NCBI GenBank assembly: GCA_016872195.1
Contig: VHAT01000020.1
Span: forward strand, 1 to 35,906
Origin: Sphingomonadales bacterium
GTDB taxonomy: Bacteria; Bacteroidota; Bacteroidia; Chitinophagales; Chitinophagaceae
Direction: 5' to 3'
Length of the DNA: 35,906 bases
The notes under the pieces are model-generated. The model was given only the letters and a program-made list of their open reading frames with translations. It was not told where the DNA came from and ran no database searches. This document shows, piece by piece, positions 7,251 to 16,301 of this stretch (positions are counted from its first letter, which is position 1; every line of letters begins with the position of its first letter). The translations under genes and the position numbers were made by a program.

Positions 7251-8591
7251 ATGAAGTTCAGTAGATCAGTTTTTTTTATGGTCTTGGGGGCCACTGTCGG
7301 AATAAGCCTTTCTAGTTGCACAAAAAAAACGGAAGGACGACCTGACCTCGAGTTGATACAAGAGGAGATCTTTACCCCTACCTGTGCGGTTTCGGGCTGT
7401 CATGCCAGCACCGCCGATGCCACCTATAATCAACACAAATTGATCCTTACCGAGGGGCAGTCTTGGGATGAACTTATTAACCAAACTCCACAAAACGCAG
7501 CGGCCTCTTTGTATGGGTTAAAGCTGGTAAAACCGGGAGCTTCTGATCTGAGTTTATTATTTCATAAGATTACATGTGAAACTGGCCATCACCCCACCCT
7601 TGGTAATATAGGCGCTCCTATGCCCCTGGGAGGACAAGTACTCAGTAAGGGACAGGTAGAATTTATAAAGCAATGGATCGACAAAGGGGCCAGTAAGACC
7701 AGCTCAGATGTCGACGATGTCTTATTAAAGGATAATACGCCCTGTCAGGCCGAAGTGCAACCCCTTACTCCACCCGCTGTGGGAACAGGATTTCAAATGA
7801 CGATCAGCCCCTTTGAAATTCCCAAGAATTTTGAGCGCGAAGTATTCTTGCGTAAGAACAGTCCTAATACCGATACCGTTTTTGTAAATCGTTTACAAAT
7901 GCGAGGCGGTAACAATAGCCACCACTTTGTCGTGTACGGCTTCAGAAATACATCGCTCTTACCTGCTGTCAATGTACTACGCGATCTGCGTGATCCGGTA
8001 ACGGGCGTATTAAATTCGGCGACCCTGCTCGAAATGCAAAATCATGTTTTTATGGGCGGCGGCACCGATGTTAATACGGATATAACCTTGCCTACCGGCG
8101 TCGCCATAAAAATGGCCCCGGCAACCCCGGTCGATCTGAATGCCCATTATTTTAACCGAACCAATTTTACCCTTAGCGGACAGAACTATATCAACTTTTA
8201 TACCGTACCCCGGGCCGCTGTTCAGTTCGAAGCCAAAACACTAGATCTGAATAATTTTGATATCTCGATACCTGCCAACACCAGAAGAACATTTACAAAG
8301 AATTTCACCTTTACTGCAACCACGCGGGTAGTTATGCTTACCTCTCATTTTCATAAACTCGGTGAGCGATTTGTCATTAAGATCTTTGGAGGTCCACGGC
8401 ATGGCGAAGTGGTCTACACGAATACAAGCTGGGAACATCCCCTGGTCCTTTCCTTTGCGACTCCAATTGTGTTACAAGCCGGCGAAGGTTTGACCTCGGA
8501 GGTTACGTACTTTAACAATACCTCTCAACCTGTTTCTTTTGGGCTGACCAGTCAAGATGAGATGAACATCATTTTTGGCTATTATTATTGA
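7251..8591 (+). CDS. Cytochrome-c-like domain fused to a PHM/DBH-type copper monooxygenase
   Basis: This is a 446-residue secreted lipoprotein candidate (signal ending SLSSC). An N-terminal domain (about 35-150) carries CAVSGCH, a C-x4-C-H heme-c-like motif (Cys45, Cys50, His51), and a later APMPLGG that could give the axial Met. The C-terminal part (about 175-446) matches copper type II, ascorbate-dependent monooxygenases: His224-His225 in SHHFVVYG, His299 in NAHYF, His366 and His368 in SHFHKLGERF, and Met438 in DEMN. In peptidylglycine monooxygenase the ligands are H107/H108/H172 (CuH) and H242/H244/M314 (CuM); the spacings agree closely. It should hydroxylate an unknown substrate outside the cytoplasm. 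It starts 42 bp after the propeller gene, with a TAACTTTA box 4 nt before the ATG. Confidence 0.8.
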   Translation: MKFSRSVFFMVLGATVGISLSSCTKKTEGRPDLELIQEEIFTPTCAVSGCHASTADATYNQHKLILTEGQSWDELINQTPQNAAASLYGLKLVKPGASDLSLLFHKITCETGHHPTLGNIGAPMPLGGQVLSKGQVEFIKQWIDKGASKTSSDVDDVLLKDNTPCQAEVQPLTPPAVGTGFQMTISPFEIPKNFEREVFLRKNSPNTDTVFVNRLQMRGGNNSHHFVVYGFRNTSLLPAVNVLRDLRDPVTGVLNSATLLEMQNHVFMGGGTDVNTDITLPTGVAIKMAPATPVDLNAHYFNRTNFTLSGQNYINFYTVPRAAVQFEAKTLDLNNFDISIPANTRRTFTKNFTFTATTRVVMLTSHFHKLGERFVIKIFGGPRHGEVVYTNTSWEHPLVLSFATPIVLQAGEGLTSEVTYFNNTSQPVSFGLTSQDEMNIIFGYYY

Positions 8592-8648
8592 TCTGGAAAA
8601 ACCGCGCAATTTTTTTTTAGGGATCTCGTTCTTAACAAAAGCCCTGCG

Positions 8649-9614
8649 GTGACATCCCCTATACGATTTCTAAAACATTTGTTAAAAGCCCTGACAATTA
8701 TCTCGGCTTGCTTTTATTCGATACTGGCCTTCTCGCAGCCGACGAATAATAGTTGGCTTAAAAAAATGGAGATCGGAACCAGCATAGGTCCACAATTTTT
8801 TTTAGGCGACCTAGGAGGAAGCGTAGGAGCCGGATCGGCCTTTGTAAAAGATATTGACCTGCAAGAGACAAGACCCAGCATAGGATTCTATTTGAATACC
8901 CATCCACTCGATTGGTTTAGCATTCGTGCTGCGGCACAATTTGGCGTTGTTTCAGGTAATGATGTACACGCTCCCACCTTGTCTGTCAATGATATTTTTC
9001 GTTACAACCGTAATCTTCACTTTCGGTCGGGCACACAAGAATATTATGTAGCCCTGGCCCTGTATCCCTTGCAATTGATACCGGCCCGGGAGGGATCTTT
9101 GCTCAATCATCTTCAACCCTACGGTATCGTAGGGGCTGGCCTTTTTCACTTTAACCCCAAAGCACAAGATATAGATGGCAGCTGGGTAGCCCTCCGTCCT
9201 TTGCGACTAGAAGGACAAGGCTTTGCCGAGTATCCGCAGAGTAAACCCTACCGGCTAACCCAATTTAACATCAACTCAGGACTAGGCATCAAATACTATA
9301 TCAATTCCTCGCTCTACATAGGAGTAGAGCTCTTGTACAGAAAACTATTTACCGATCAGGTAGACAATGTCAGTGCCTCTTTTTATATAGATCCTTCCAC
9401 CTTCGATACCTATCTGTCGCCGGCTGATGCTACTCGTGCCAAACGCCTTTATTACCAAGGCAAATACGACCTCGGAGGGCTGGCCCCCTATCAAACGGAT
9501 TTTCCGCGTGGCAATCCGGCCGAAAATGATGCCTTCTTTAGCCAAACCATTCATATTGGCAAACGGCTTTTTCAGCAAGGAGATCGTCGTCTAAAATGTC
9601 CGGCCCACTATTAA
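8649..9614 (+). CDS. Outer-membrane beta-barrel protein of the DUF6089 type
   Basis: This 321-residue protein is read from a GTG start, chosen because the signal peptide (LKALTIISACFYSILAFSQ) begins just after it; the next ATG lies beyond the signal. The mature part opens with EIGTSIGPQFFLGDLGG and has many alternating hydrophobic strands, a PYGIVGAGLFHFNPKAQD segment and a KYYINSSLYIGVELLYRKLF strand pair, as in DUF6089 barrels of Bacteroidota. It ends in KCPAHY, like the KCP ends of this family. The role of DUF6089 proteins is not established. It follows the copper monooxygenase by 57 bp and may share its transcript. Confidence 0.75.
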   Translation: MTSPIRFLKHLLKALTIISACFYSILAFSQPTNNSWLKKMEIGTSIGPQFFLGDLGGSVGAGSAFVKDIDLQETRPSIGFYLNTHPLDWFSIRAAAQFGVVSGNDVHAPTLSVNDIFRYNRNLHFRSGTQEYYVALALYPLQLIPAREGSLLNHLQPYGIVGAGLFHFNPKAQDIDGSWVALRPLRLEGQGFAEYPQSKPYRLTQFNINSGLGIKYYINSSLYIGVELLYRKLFTDQVDNVSASFYIDPSTFDTYLSPADATRAKRLYYQGKYDLGGLAPYQTDFPRGNPAENDAFFSQTIHIGKRLFQQGDRRLKCPAHY

Positions 9615-9706
9615 AAAGCCATAACGATTATCTCCCTATACAGGTTACGACCTACGCATTGCGCGGCCAACCGCTTCATCAGGATTAATGACAAGATGGA
9701 GACGCT

Positions 9707-9714
9707 TATCTTTG
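9707..9714 (+). promoter_or_regulatory. -7 promoter box of the glycosyltransferase gene
   Basis: TATCTTTG fits the Bacteroidota -7 consensus TAnnTTTG exactly and ends 4 nt before the ATG at 9719. Transcription normally starts several bases after the box, so the mRNA would begin at or next to the start codon. No clear TTG is seen in the -33 region. Confidence 0.5.
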
Positions 9715-9718
9715 GACA

Positions 9719-10873
9719 ATGCAAATTGCCTTTGATGCCAAACGCGCTTTTCACAATGGCACCGGCTTGGGACACTACAGCCGGACGATCATCGGATCGT
9801 TGGCCCACATTTATCCCGAACACGACTATTGGCTATTAAATCCAAAACCCTCCGTATCCTTTTCGATGCAGGGACCTCAACTACACGAAGTACGTCCTTC
9901 GCAATGGCTTCATACAGTATTGAGCGCTGCCTGGCGTAGCCGCTGGTGTAAACAGTGGCTTGTCAATAATAAGATCGATCTCTATCACGGACTCAGCCAT
10001 GAATTACCCTTTGGTATCCATAAAACGGGTATCCCCACGGTAGTAACTATGCACGATTTGATCCCCGAGCGCTATCCGCTACAATATGGCCTGATCGACC
10101 GAAAGATCTATCATCAAAAATTTAGGTATGCGTGCCAAACGGCCGACCGTATTATCGCCATTAGCGAGCAAACCAAGGCCGATATCATCGACTTTTATAA
10201 AATCGAAGAAAAAAAGATTCGGGTTTGTTATCAAAGTTGTGACCCACGTTTTTATCAGCCAGTGACTGAACCGGAAAAGGCACGTATCCGTCAAAAATAT
10301 AATTTACCCACTCGCTTTTTCTTATCGGTAGGATCCGTCATTGAGCGCAAAAATTTATTACAGGTTTGCAAGGCCATGGACTTACTCTCCCGCCAACTGG
10401 ACATCCCTTTAGTAGTGATCGGAAACGGAGGATCCTATAAAAAAAAGGTAAAGGCCTATATCGAGGAAAAAGGGCTACAGCATAAGATCATCTTTTTATT
10501 GGAAAACCCCATTGCAATACAAGATCCCGATTTTAAACGGGCGCTTGACTTTCCGGCCATTTATCAATCAGCCATAGCCTTACTCTACCCTTCTTATTTT
10601 GAAGGGTTTGGGATTCCGGTATTGGAAGCACTATGTAGCAAGGTTCCTGTAATTACATCCAATCGTTCCTGCCTACCCGAAGCGGGTGGTCCGGGCGCCT
10701 ACTATGTAGATCCGGATAGTGCCGAAGCGATTGCCGAAGCGATGCTCAGCATTGTAACGGATACCGACAAGGCAGCACAGCAAATACAGGCTGGCTGGCA
10801 TTATGCACAAGAATTTACTTGCGAGAAAACTGCAGCAAAGGTCATGCAAGTCTATCAAGAACTAGTTAGATAG
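9719..10873 (+). CDS. GT4-family glycosyltransferase
   Basis: This 384-residue cytoplasmic protein has two Rossmann domains. The N-terminal one begins MQIAFDAKRAFHNGTGLGHYSR, with the glycine-rich acceptor loop. The C-terminal donor domain shows FLSVGSVIERKNL (about 200-212) and EGFGIPVLEALCSKVPVITSNRSCLPE (about 290-316), the E-x7-E signature that binds the nucleotide-sugar. This places it in CAZy GT4 (retaining, GT-B fold). Donor and acceptor cannot be told from sequence, and no other polysaccharide genes are adjacent. The N-terminal segment DAKRAFHNGTGLG is the style seen in mannosyl- and glucosyltransferases of Bacteroidota. Confidence 0.85.
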   Translation: MQIAFDAKRAFHNGTGLGHYSRTIIGSLAHIYPEHDYWLLNPKPSVSFSMQGPQLHEVRPSQWLHTVLSAAWRSRWCKQWLVNNKIDLYHGLSHELPFGIHKTGIPTVVTMHDLIPERYPLQYGLIDRKIYHQKFRYACQTADRIIAISEQTKADIIDFYKIEEKKIRVCYQSCDPRFYQPVTEPEKARIRQKYNLPTRFFLSVGSVIERKNLLQVCKAMDLLSRQLDIPLVVIGNGGSYKKKVKAYIEEKGLQHKIIFLLENPIAIQDPDFKRALDFPAIYQSAIALLYPSYFEGFGIPVLEALCSKVPVITSNRSCLPEAGGPGAYYVDPDSAEAIAEAMLSIVTDTDKAAQQIQAGWHYAQEFTCEKTAAKVMQVYQELVR

Positions 10874-10902
10874 CGTCTTATTGAAAAACAGTCATTCAAC
10901 AC

Positions 10903-10921
10903 AAGCCGGGAACCCGCTTTT
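10903..10921 (+). terminator. Possible weak terminator after the glycosyltransferase gene
   Basis: AAGC-C-GGG pairs with CCC-GCTT around an AA loop (10903-10919), with one bulged C, followed by TTTT at 918-921. It sits in the 71-bp gap between the convergent glycosyltransferase and lon genes. The two-base loop would force the top pair open, so the hairpin is only moderately convincing. Confidence 0.35.
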
Positions 10922-10944
10922 GCAGGCAACAGCCCAACAAGAGA

Positions 10945-13347
10945 TCAGACCAAGGCTATTTCCAAGACCTGCGACATATTTTTTACGTAGTGAAATTTTA
11001 AGCCCTTAATAAAGAGCGGCTCGATCTCTACTACATCCTTTTCGTTTTGCGCACAAAGAATGATCTCCTTTAATCCAGCCCGTTTGGCGGCCAATACCTT
11101 TTCCTTGATCCCTCCCACCGGCAATACCTGACCGCGCAGCGTGATCTCACCGGTCATGGCCAAAAAGGGTTTCACGCGCTTGTCCGTTAGCGCCGAGGCC
11201 ATGGCGGTCATTAGCGTTATTCCGGCACTGGGACCGTCTTTAGGTACCGCTCCCTCGGGTACGTGCACATGGATATTTGTTTTTTCAAAACGAGCGGGAT
11301 CGATCTTGTATTTTTTTGCATGCCCTTGCAGATAGGTAAGAGCCGTCGTAGCACTTTCCTTCATCACATTGCCTAAATTCCCCGTCAAAGTAAGAACTCC
11401 TTTGCCATCACTTACAGTGGCTTCAATAAATAAAATATCACCGCCGACATAGGTCCAGGCCAGACCAACGGCCACCCCTGGCAGCTGAACCGTTTTATAG
11501 AGATCATTGCTATATCGTGGCTTACCCAACATCTTTTCTAGCAAGGCTGGCCCGACGGTGGGTTTGATCTTTTCTTTCATCACCAACTCCTTGGCCTCAT
11601 AGCGCATAACGGCAGCCAGCTGTCGATCGAGTTCTCGTACCCCACTCTCTCGGGTATAATCCTGGATAATTTTCTCGATCAACTTATCGCTAATACGAAG
11701 TGGACTGCTTTTTAACCCATGCAATTCTTTTTGACGCGGAATCAAATGCCGCTTGGCGATCTCGATTTTTTCCTCCACGGCATACCCGTTCAAGTCGATG
11801 ATCTCTAACCGGTCGCGGAGGGCTGGTTGTACGTTTTGAATATTATTGGCAGTAGCAATAAACAACACCTTACTGAGATCGTATTCTAGCTCGAGATAAT
11901 TATCGTAGAATGAATGATTTTGCTCCGGATCCAATACTTCCAACAGGGCCGATGAGGGATCGCCTCTGAAATCGCTGCCAACTTTATCGATCTCATCCAA
12001 TATCATAACGGGATTGGACGCTTGTACTTTCCGAAGCGATTGTAGGATACGGCCGGGCATAGCACCGATATACGTTTTGCGATGACCTCGAATCTCACTT
12101 TCATCATGGAGCCCACCCAAACTGAGTCGGACGTATTTTCGACCCAAGGCATTGGCAATACTTTTTCCCAACGAGGTCTTTCCGATACCGGGAGGTCCGG
12201 CAAAGCAAAGGATAGGGCTTTTCATATCGCCCTTAAGCTTTAAAACGGCCAGATGCTCCAAGGTCCGCTCTTTGATCTTGCGCATCCCATAATGATCTTT
12301 ATCGAGCGTAACGCGGGCTTTTCTGAGATCGTAATGATCTTGCGTACAACTACCCCAAGGCAGATCGAGCATAAGATCAAGATGATTATACACTACCGAA
12401 TAATCAGGCGTGCTAGGGTGCATGCGCTCCAATTTCTCGATCCCTTTTTTGAAGGCCTCCTTAGCAGCGGCCGGCCAATTTTTTTCTTCGGCCTTTTTTT
12501 GCATTTCCTTGATCTCTTGGGCATTGGTATCGCCCCCTAACTCTTCTTTGATACTCTTGAGTTGTTGTTGCAAAAAATATTCTCGCTGCTGCTTATCGAG
12601 CTCGGTGCGCGTCTTGGTGGTGACCTTATTGCGCAGCTCTGCGAACTGGAGCTCTTTTTGTAATAATTGCATCAGCAGATCAGCACGCTGTCGCAGGGGA
12701 TCGGTCTCGAGTAAACGCTGCTTCTCTCTAATATCGGTGTTGAGATTACTCGATACAAAGTGTACTAAAAAAGAGGGATTCTCAATATTACGAAGGATAA
12801 TACCGGCCTCTGTGGGAATATTGGGCGAAAGTTGAATGATCTGGCCAGCCAACTCTTTTATACTCGCGATATAGGCATTAAAATCTTCGTCTTGCGGAAC
12901 ATTCTCGTCGGGCATAGCCTTGATAGCCGCCTTGAAATAGGGTTCCTCAGCAACGATCGATTCGATACTAAAACGAAGTTTACCCTGTATGATGATCGTG
13001 GTTCCTCCATCAGGCATCTTGATCAATTTCACAATGCGGGCAATAGTACCAATGCGCTCCAGATCGGCTATACCCGGATCTTCTACGCCGCTATCCTTTT
13101 GGGCTACCACACCGATCAGCTTGTCGGCTTTGTAGGCATCTGTAACGGCGCGTATGCTCTTATCGCGGCCCACTGTAATAGGGATGACCACTCCTGGAAA
13201 AAGAACCGTGTTGCGCAAGGGAAGTAAGGCAATGGACTCCGGCACCACCAGCTCTTGACCATCATCTTGCCCTCCTTCATTCAATGGAATGATCGGTAAA
13301 AAATCCATTTCTTCTTCGGAACGCAGCAGCATATTATCAACTCTCAT
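10945..13347 (-). CDS. lon: ATP-dependent Lon protease
   Basis: This full-length 800-residue LonA-type protease has an N-terminal substrate-binding domain ([18 protein letters not shown] at about 41-58), coiled coil ([16 protein letters not shown]), an AAA+ domain with Walker [10 protein letters not shown] at about 384 and Walker [10 protein letters not shown], and a C-terminal protease domain. The catalytic Ser lies in KDGPSAGI (Ser707) and the Lys in GGIKEK (Lys750), with the same 43-residue spacing as S679/K722 of E. coli Lon. It degrades misfolded and regulatory proteins in the cytoplasm. It appears monocistronic: convergent with the glycosyltransferase gene at its 3' end and with its own upstream region carrying TGTCA/TGACA repeats. 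The ATG at 13347 is supported by the conserved N-terminus. Confidence 0.97.
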   Translation of the reverse strand: MRVDNMLLRSEEEMDFLPIIPLNEGGQDDGQELVVPESIALLPLRNTVLFPGVVIPITVGRDKSIRAVTDAYKADKLIGVVAQKDSGVEDPGIADLERIGTIARIVKLIKMPDGGTTIIIQGKLRFSIESIVAEEPYFKAAIKAMPDENVPQDEDFNAYIASIKELAGQIIQLSPNIPTEAGIILRNIENPSFLVHFVSSNLNTDIREKQRLLETDPLRQRADLLMQLLQKELQFAELRNKVTTKTRTELDKQQREYFLQQQLKSIKEELGGDTNAQEIKEMQKKAEEKNWPAAAKEAFKKGIEKLERMHPSTPDYSVVYNHLDLMLDLPWGSCTQDHYDLRKARVTLDKDHYGMRKIKERTLEHLAVLKLKGDMKSPILCFAGPPGIGKTSLGKSIANALGRKYVRLSLGGLHDESEIRGHRKTYIGAMPGRILQSLRKVQASNPVMILDEIDKVGSDFRGDPSSALLEVLDPEQNHSFYDNYLELEYDLSKVLFIATANNIQNVQPALRDRLEIIDLNGYAVEEKIEIAKRHLIPRQKELHGLKSSPLRISDKLIEKIIQDYTRESGVRELDRQLAAVMRYEAKELVMKEKIKPTVGPALLEKMLGKPRYSNDLYKTVQLPGVAVGLAWTYVGGDILFIEATVSDGKGVLTLTGNLGNVMKESATTALTYLQGHAKKYKIDPARFEKTNIHVHVPEGAVPKDGPSAGITLMTAMASALTDKRVKPFLAMTGEITLRGQVLPVGGIKEKVLAAKRAGLKEIILCAQNEKDVVEIEPLFIKGLKFHYVKNMSQVLEIALV

Positions 13348-13362
13348 AATTGGAAAAATTTA

Positions 13363-13409
13363 GACATTCTGTCACACCCTGGCCCATAACAGGACAAAAG
13401 TGATGACAG
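13363..13409 (-). promoter_or_regulatory. Inverted repeats upstream of lon, possible operator
   Basis: Two nested symmetries lie 16-62 bp before the lon ATG. One is GACA-TTC-TGTC at 13363-13373. The other pairs CTGTCACAC (13369-13377) with GTGATGACAG (13400-13409), with one extra base, across 22 bp. The TGTCA/TGACA unit thus occurs repeatedly. Lon is a heat- or stress-responsive gene in many bacteria, so a regulator site is plausible, but no regulator is identified and the -7 box is unclear (TAAATTTT is the nearest candidate). Confidence 0.35.
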
Positions 13410-13474
13410 ACCAAGGAAATACTAAAGGGCCAATAATCATGCCCCGGGGGAAGCACCTGACAAAATGGATCGAT

Positions 13475-14062
13475 CTATAGCAAGGTCATGCCAAGAGAGA
13501 GCTGAAAACCCTGATTTTTCCAACGAGAGTCGTTGGTCAGGTCATTGATATCATTGAGACCGACAAAGTAGCGTCCATTGATCCGGAAAATACCAGCCTT
13601 GAGCTGCACACCACCCAGCATGGAAAAATCGCCCTGCTTAAAGGCGTTTTGGGCATTTTGGCCAAAGGAATTCGTACGGTCAAACAAGATACCGAACTGA
13701 GGGCCGGCCTGTAGTGAAATAAATCCACCTCCGATTTTATAATTGACCAAGATGGGTATGGACAGATATTCCATTCTCACCGAGCTCAGCCCCCGAAAGG
13801 CATTATTCAGCAAATTATTATAGTTGGAATCAAGCGCGGTCCTGTACTGATTGATATTCACTTCGGGTTGCAAGGTCAATTGCTTGGAAAGTTTGATCTC
13901 GGCAAAAGCACCCAGGTGATATCCATACGAAAATTCATCCCGAAAAGACTTGCCTTCAACTTTGGTAATATTCGTGCCGGCCTTTACACCCAAATGAAAT
14001 TGGGCCGAAGCGGATAACGAAAAAAATACAGCCAGCAGCGATACAAAAAGTTTCGATCTCAT
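13475..14062 (-). CDS. Small outer-membrane beta-barrel protein (porin-family, PorT-like)
   Basis: This 195-residue protein has a signal peptide (LFVSLLAVFFSLSASAQ) and a mature start FHLGVKAGTNITKVEG that is characteristic of the Bacteroidota eight-stranded 'outer membrane beta-barrel' (PF13568) family. Strands such as LTLQPEVNINQYRT, EYLSIPILVNYKIG, FISLQAGPQFGILFD and FRINGRYFVGLND alternate polar and apolar residues, and the end is FQLSLGMTLL. Such proteins sit in the outer membrane; function is rarely known. It is a single gene with its own -7 box (14088-14095), between lon and the phosphoesterase, all three on the minus strand but with separate promoters. Confidence 0.85.
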   Translation of the reverse strand: MRSKLFVSLLAVFFSLSASAQFHLGVKAGTNITKVEGKSFRDEFSYGYHLGAFAEIKLSKQLTLQPEVNINQYRTALDSNYNNLLNNAFRGLSSVRMEYLSIPILVNYKIGGGFISLQAGPQFGILFDRTNSFGQNAQNAFKQGDFSMLGGVQLKAGIFRINGRYFVGLNDINDLTNDSRWKNQGFQLSLGMTLL

Positions 14063-14087
14063 AGTAGGGAGGTTTGAAAGTGACCCT

Positions 14088-14095
14088 CAAATATA
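14088..14095 (-). promoter_or_regulatory. -7 promoter box of the small barrel gene
   Basis: On the minus strand this reads TATATTTG, an exact TAnnTTTG match, 25 bp upstream of the ATG at 14062. This leaves a normal short leader of about 18-20 nt. No convincing -33 TTG is seen. Confidence 0.5.
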
Positions 14096-14140
14096 CTGGG
14101 AGTAAACTGCTGCCCGATAGCAATTGTTATCCACCGGCTG

Positions 14141-15394
14141 TTAATCTTTTGAAAATAATTCGATCAGGGTAATTTCAGGGAGCATTCCGACTCTTCCGGG
14201 ATAGCCGATAAATCCAAATCCGGTATTTACATAGAGTTTCTGTTTTTCCTGCTCATAGAGCCCGGCCCACTCCTCGTAAAAATATTGTACCGGGCTCCAG
14301 CGAACACCCGGCAGCTCCACGCCAAATTGCATTCCATGTGTATGACCCGACAAGGTCAGATCAATATCCTTGTAACGTTCGCACACCTCTGCCTTCCAGT
14401 GAGAGGGATCATGACTCATCAATATCTTGAATGGAGCTGTTGAGCCGGCTCCGTAGGCCTTGGCCAGATCGCCATATTTTGGAAAGCGAAGCTTGGCACT
14501 CCAATTCTCCACACCCAACAACAAGATTTGCTCGCCCCCTTTCTCAACTACGATCTGCTCGTTGAGCAAAAGTCGCCACCCCATTCTCTCCTGAATGTTC
14601 TTTAGCGATTCCAAGTTTGCCTGTTTTTCAAGGTCGCTATCCCATTTTACATAATCGGCATAATCATGATTGCCCAGCACAGAAAATACACCCAGCGGAG
14701 CCTTAAGCCGACTGAACAAGTCGATGTATGGGGCCATTTCGGTCGCCACATTATTGACCAGATCGCCCGTAAATAAAATGAGATCGGGCTGCAGCGCCAG
14801 TACTTTTTCTAATCCTCGCTCAACGGCAGCATGATCGGTAAAACTCCCTGAATGAATATCGGAGAGATGAACCACCCGTAACCCATTAAAAGCGGATGGT
14901 AAATTGTCGAATCGAAGTTGAATTTTCCTTACCTGGTACCGATACCGATTTCCCATACCATAGGTGAGCATGCCAAATAAACCCGTACCCGCAAGCATAC
15001 CCGCCCAACTTAAGAAAGCGGAGCGCGAGATGGCTTCTCCTTCTTTTCCGCCAGTGGCAGGAGCGGAAAACAATCGGGAGAGCCCCCATTGAAGACCTCT
15101 TCTGATATCATCCGTTAAAAAGAAAAAAGCGGCCAATAGTTTGGCCAGCACCAGCCCCGCAATAAGCGCGAACAACACAGAGCGCGGAAATTGACCGGTA
15201 TTCTTAGAAAATAAAAAAGGTAAAAAAAGAAGTAGCAATAGGGAGCAGGCCGATATGAACCAGTACGATCCGTGCAAGACCAGCCGGGCTCTGTTACTGG
15301 CCCCGCTGCTCAAATGACGAACCACCTGAAAAACATAAAAGTCAAGCAGGAGTAGGAATCCAAGAAAGATCCACCAAAAGGGGCCACTTCGCAT
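14141..15394 (-). CDS. Membrane-anchored metallophosphoesterase
   Basis: This 417-residue protein has an N-terminal membrane part with about four hydrophobic segments (near residues 6-26, 40-62, 72-94 and 128-147) and a C-terminal calcineurin-like phosphoesterase domain. Metal-binding motifs appear in order: VVHLSDIHSG, FTGDLVNN, LGNHDY, MSHDPSHW and LSGHTHGMQFG. The group resembles the YkuE/YaeI-type phosphodiesterases that face the outside of the inner membrane and act on lipid-linked or UDP-linked substrates; the substrate here is unknown. The end NTGFGFIGYPGRVGMLPEITLIEL is typical of the family. The start codon lies only 7 bp after a -7 box, divergent from parA. Confidence 0.88.
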   Translation of the reverse strand: MRSGPFWWIFLGFLLLLDFYVFQVVRHLSSGASNRARLVLHGSYWFISACSLLLLLFLPFLFSKNTGQFPRSVLFALIAGLVLAKLLAAFFFLTDDIRRGLQWGLSRLFSAPATGGKEGEAISRSAFLSWAGMLAGTGLFGMLTYGMGNRYRYQVRKIQLRFDNLPSAFNGLRVVHLSDIHSGSFTDHAAVERGLEKVLALQPDLILFTGDLVNNVATEMAPYIDLFSRLKAPLGVFSVLGNHDYADYVKWDSDLEKQANLESLKNIQERMGWRLLLNEQIVVEKGGEQILLLGVENWSAKLRFPKYGDLAKAYGAGSTAPFKILMSHDPSHWKAEVCERYKDIDLTLSGHTHGMQFGVELPGVRWSPVQYFYEEWAGLYEQEKQKLYVNTGFGFIGYPGRVGMLPEITLIELFSKD

Positions 15395-15401
15395 CAGGGA
15401 G

Positions 15402-15409
15402 CAAATTTA
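15402..15409 (-). promoter_or_regulatory. -7 promoter box of the metallophosphoesterase gene
   Basis: Read on the minus strand this is TAAATTTG, an exact TAnnTTTG match, ending 7 nt before the ATG at 15394. The predicted transcript would have almost no leader. It lies in the 100-bp divergent region shared with parA. Confidence 0.5.
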
Positions 15410-15421
15410 ATGGGCAAAACT

Positions 15422-15429
15422 TAATTTTG
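15422..15429 (+). promoter_or_regulatory. -7 promoter box of parA
   Basis: TAATTTTG matches TAnnTTTG, 65 bp before the parA ATG, giving a leader of roughly 60 nt. It lies back to back with the phosphoesterase box 12 bp away, so the two promoters overlap in footprint and may compete. Confidence 0.5.
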
Positions 15430-15494
15430 TGATTTTACGCTAATCAGGCATCTTTACCACTAACATTTACAACCAAGGGGAAGTTCAGTCAATT

Positions 15495-16298
15495 ATGGGA
15501 AGAATCATTGGGGTAGCTAACCAGAAAGGGGGAGTCGGAAAAACCACCACAGCCATCAATCTTGCGGCCAGTTTTGCCGTGCTCGAATACAAAACATTGC
15601 TGGTGGATGCCGATCCGCAAGCCAATAGTACGACCGGTGTCGGATTCGATCTGCAAAATATAACCCAAAGTCTTTACGACTGCATGGTCAATCAGGCCAA
15701 GGCCAAAGATGTAGTCCTCAAAACAGAGATCCCCAACTTAGAACTGATCCCCTCGCATATAGACCTGGTCGGTGCCGAACTGGAGATGATCAATTACCCA
15801 AACCGCGAAACTGTACTCAAGAATCTGGTAGAATCGGTCAGGGGTGATTACGACTTTATTGTGATCGATTGCTCTCCTTCGCTGGGACTCATTACCGTCA
15901 ATGCCCTAACGGCCGCCGATGCTGTCGTTATTCCCGTACAGGCTGAATTTTTTGCCCTGGAGGGATTAGGTAAATTGCTCAATACGATCAAAATTGTGCA
16001 AAGCCGACTCAACACCGAGTTAGCGATCGAAGGCATCTTGATGACCATGTACGATGGACGACTTCGTTTATGCAACCAGGTGGTAAGTGAGGTGCGAAGA
16101 CATTTCGAGGATATGGTATTTACGACCATCATTCACCGAAATGCCCGTTTAGCCGAAGCACCCAGCACCGGCAAGCCCGTTATCCTTTACGACGCCAATA
16201 GCAAGGGAGCCATGAACTACCTTCATCTCGCCAAAGAGATCTTGCAAAAAAATAATCTGACCCGAATTAAAAACGAAGAGAAGATCTTAGAACTCTAA
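15495..16298 (+). CDS. parA: ParA/Soj chromosome-partition ATPase
   Basis: This 267-residue ATPase has the deviant Walker A motif KGGVGKTT at residues 11-18 with signature Lys11 and Lys16, the A' motif [10 protein letters not shown] (about 35-44) and Walker [12 protein letters not shown]. It lacks an N-terminal helix-turn-helix, so it is the short chromosomal Soj type. It binds DNA as an ATP dimer and moves ParB-bound origin regions apart. parB follows after 3 bp, so the pair is cotranscribed. Chromosomal parAB usually lies near the replication origin, but I see no origin or DnaA boxes in this window. Confidence 0.96.
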   Translation: MGRIIGVANQKGGVGKTTTAINLAASFAVLEYKTLLVDADPQANSTTGVGFDLQNITQSLYDCMVNQAKAKDVVLKTEIPNLELIPSHIDLVGAELEMINYPNRETVLKNLVESVRGDYDFIVIDCSPSLGLITVNALTAADAVVIPVQAEFFALEGLGKLLNTIKIVQSRLNTELAIEGILMTMYDGRLRLCNQVVSEVRRHFEDMVFTTIIHRNARLAEAPSTGKPVILYDANSKGAMNYLHLAKEILQKNNLTRIKNEEKILEL

Positions 16299-16301
16299 CC
16301 T

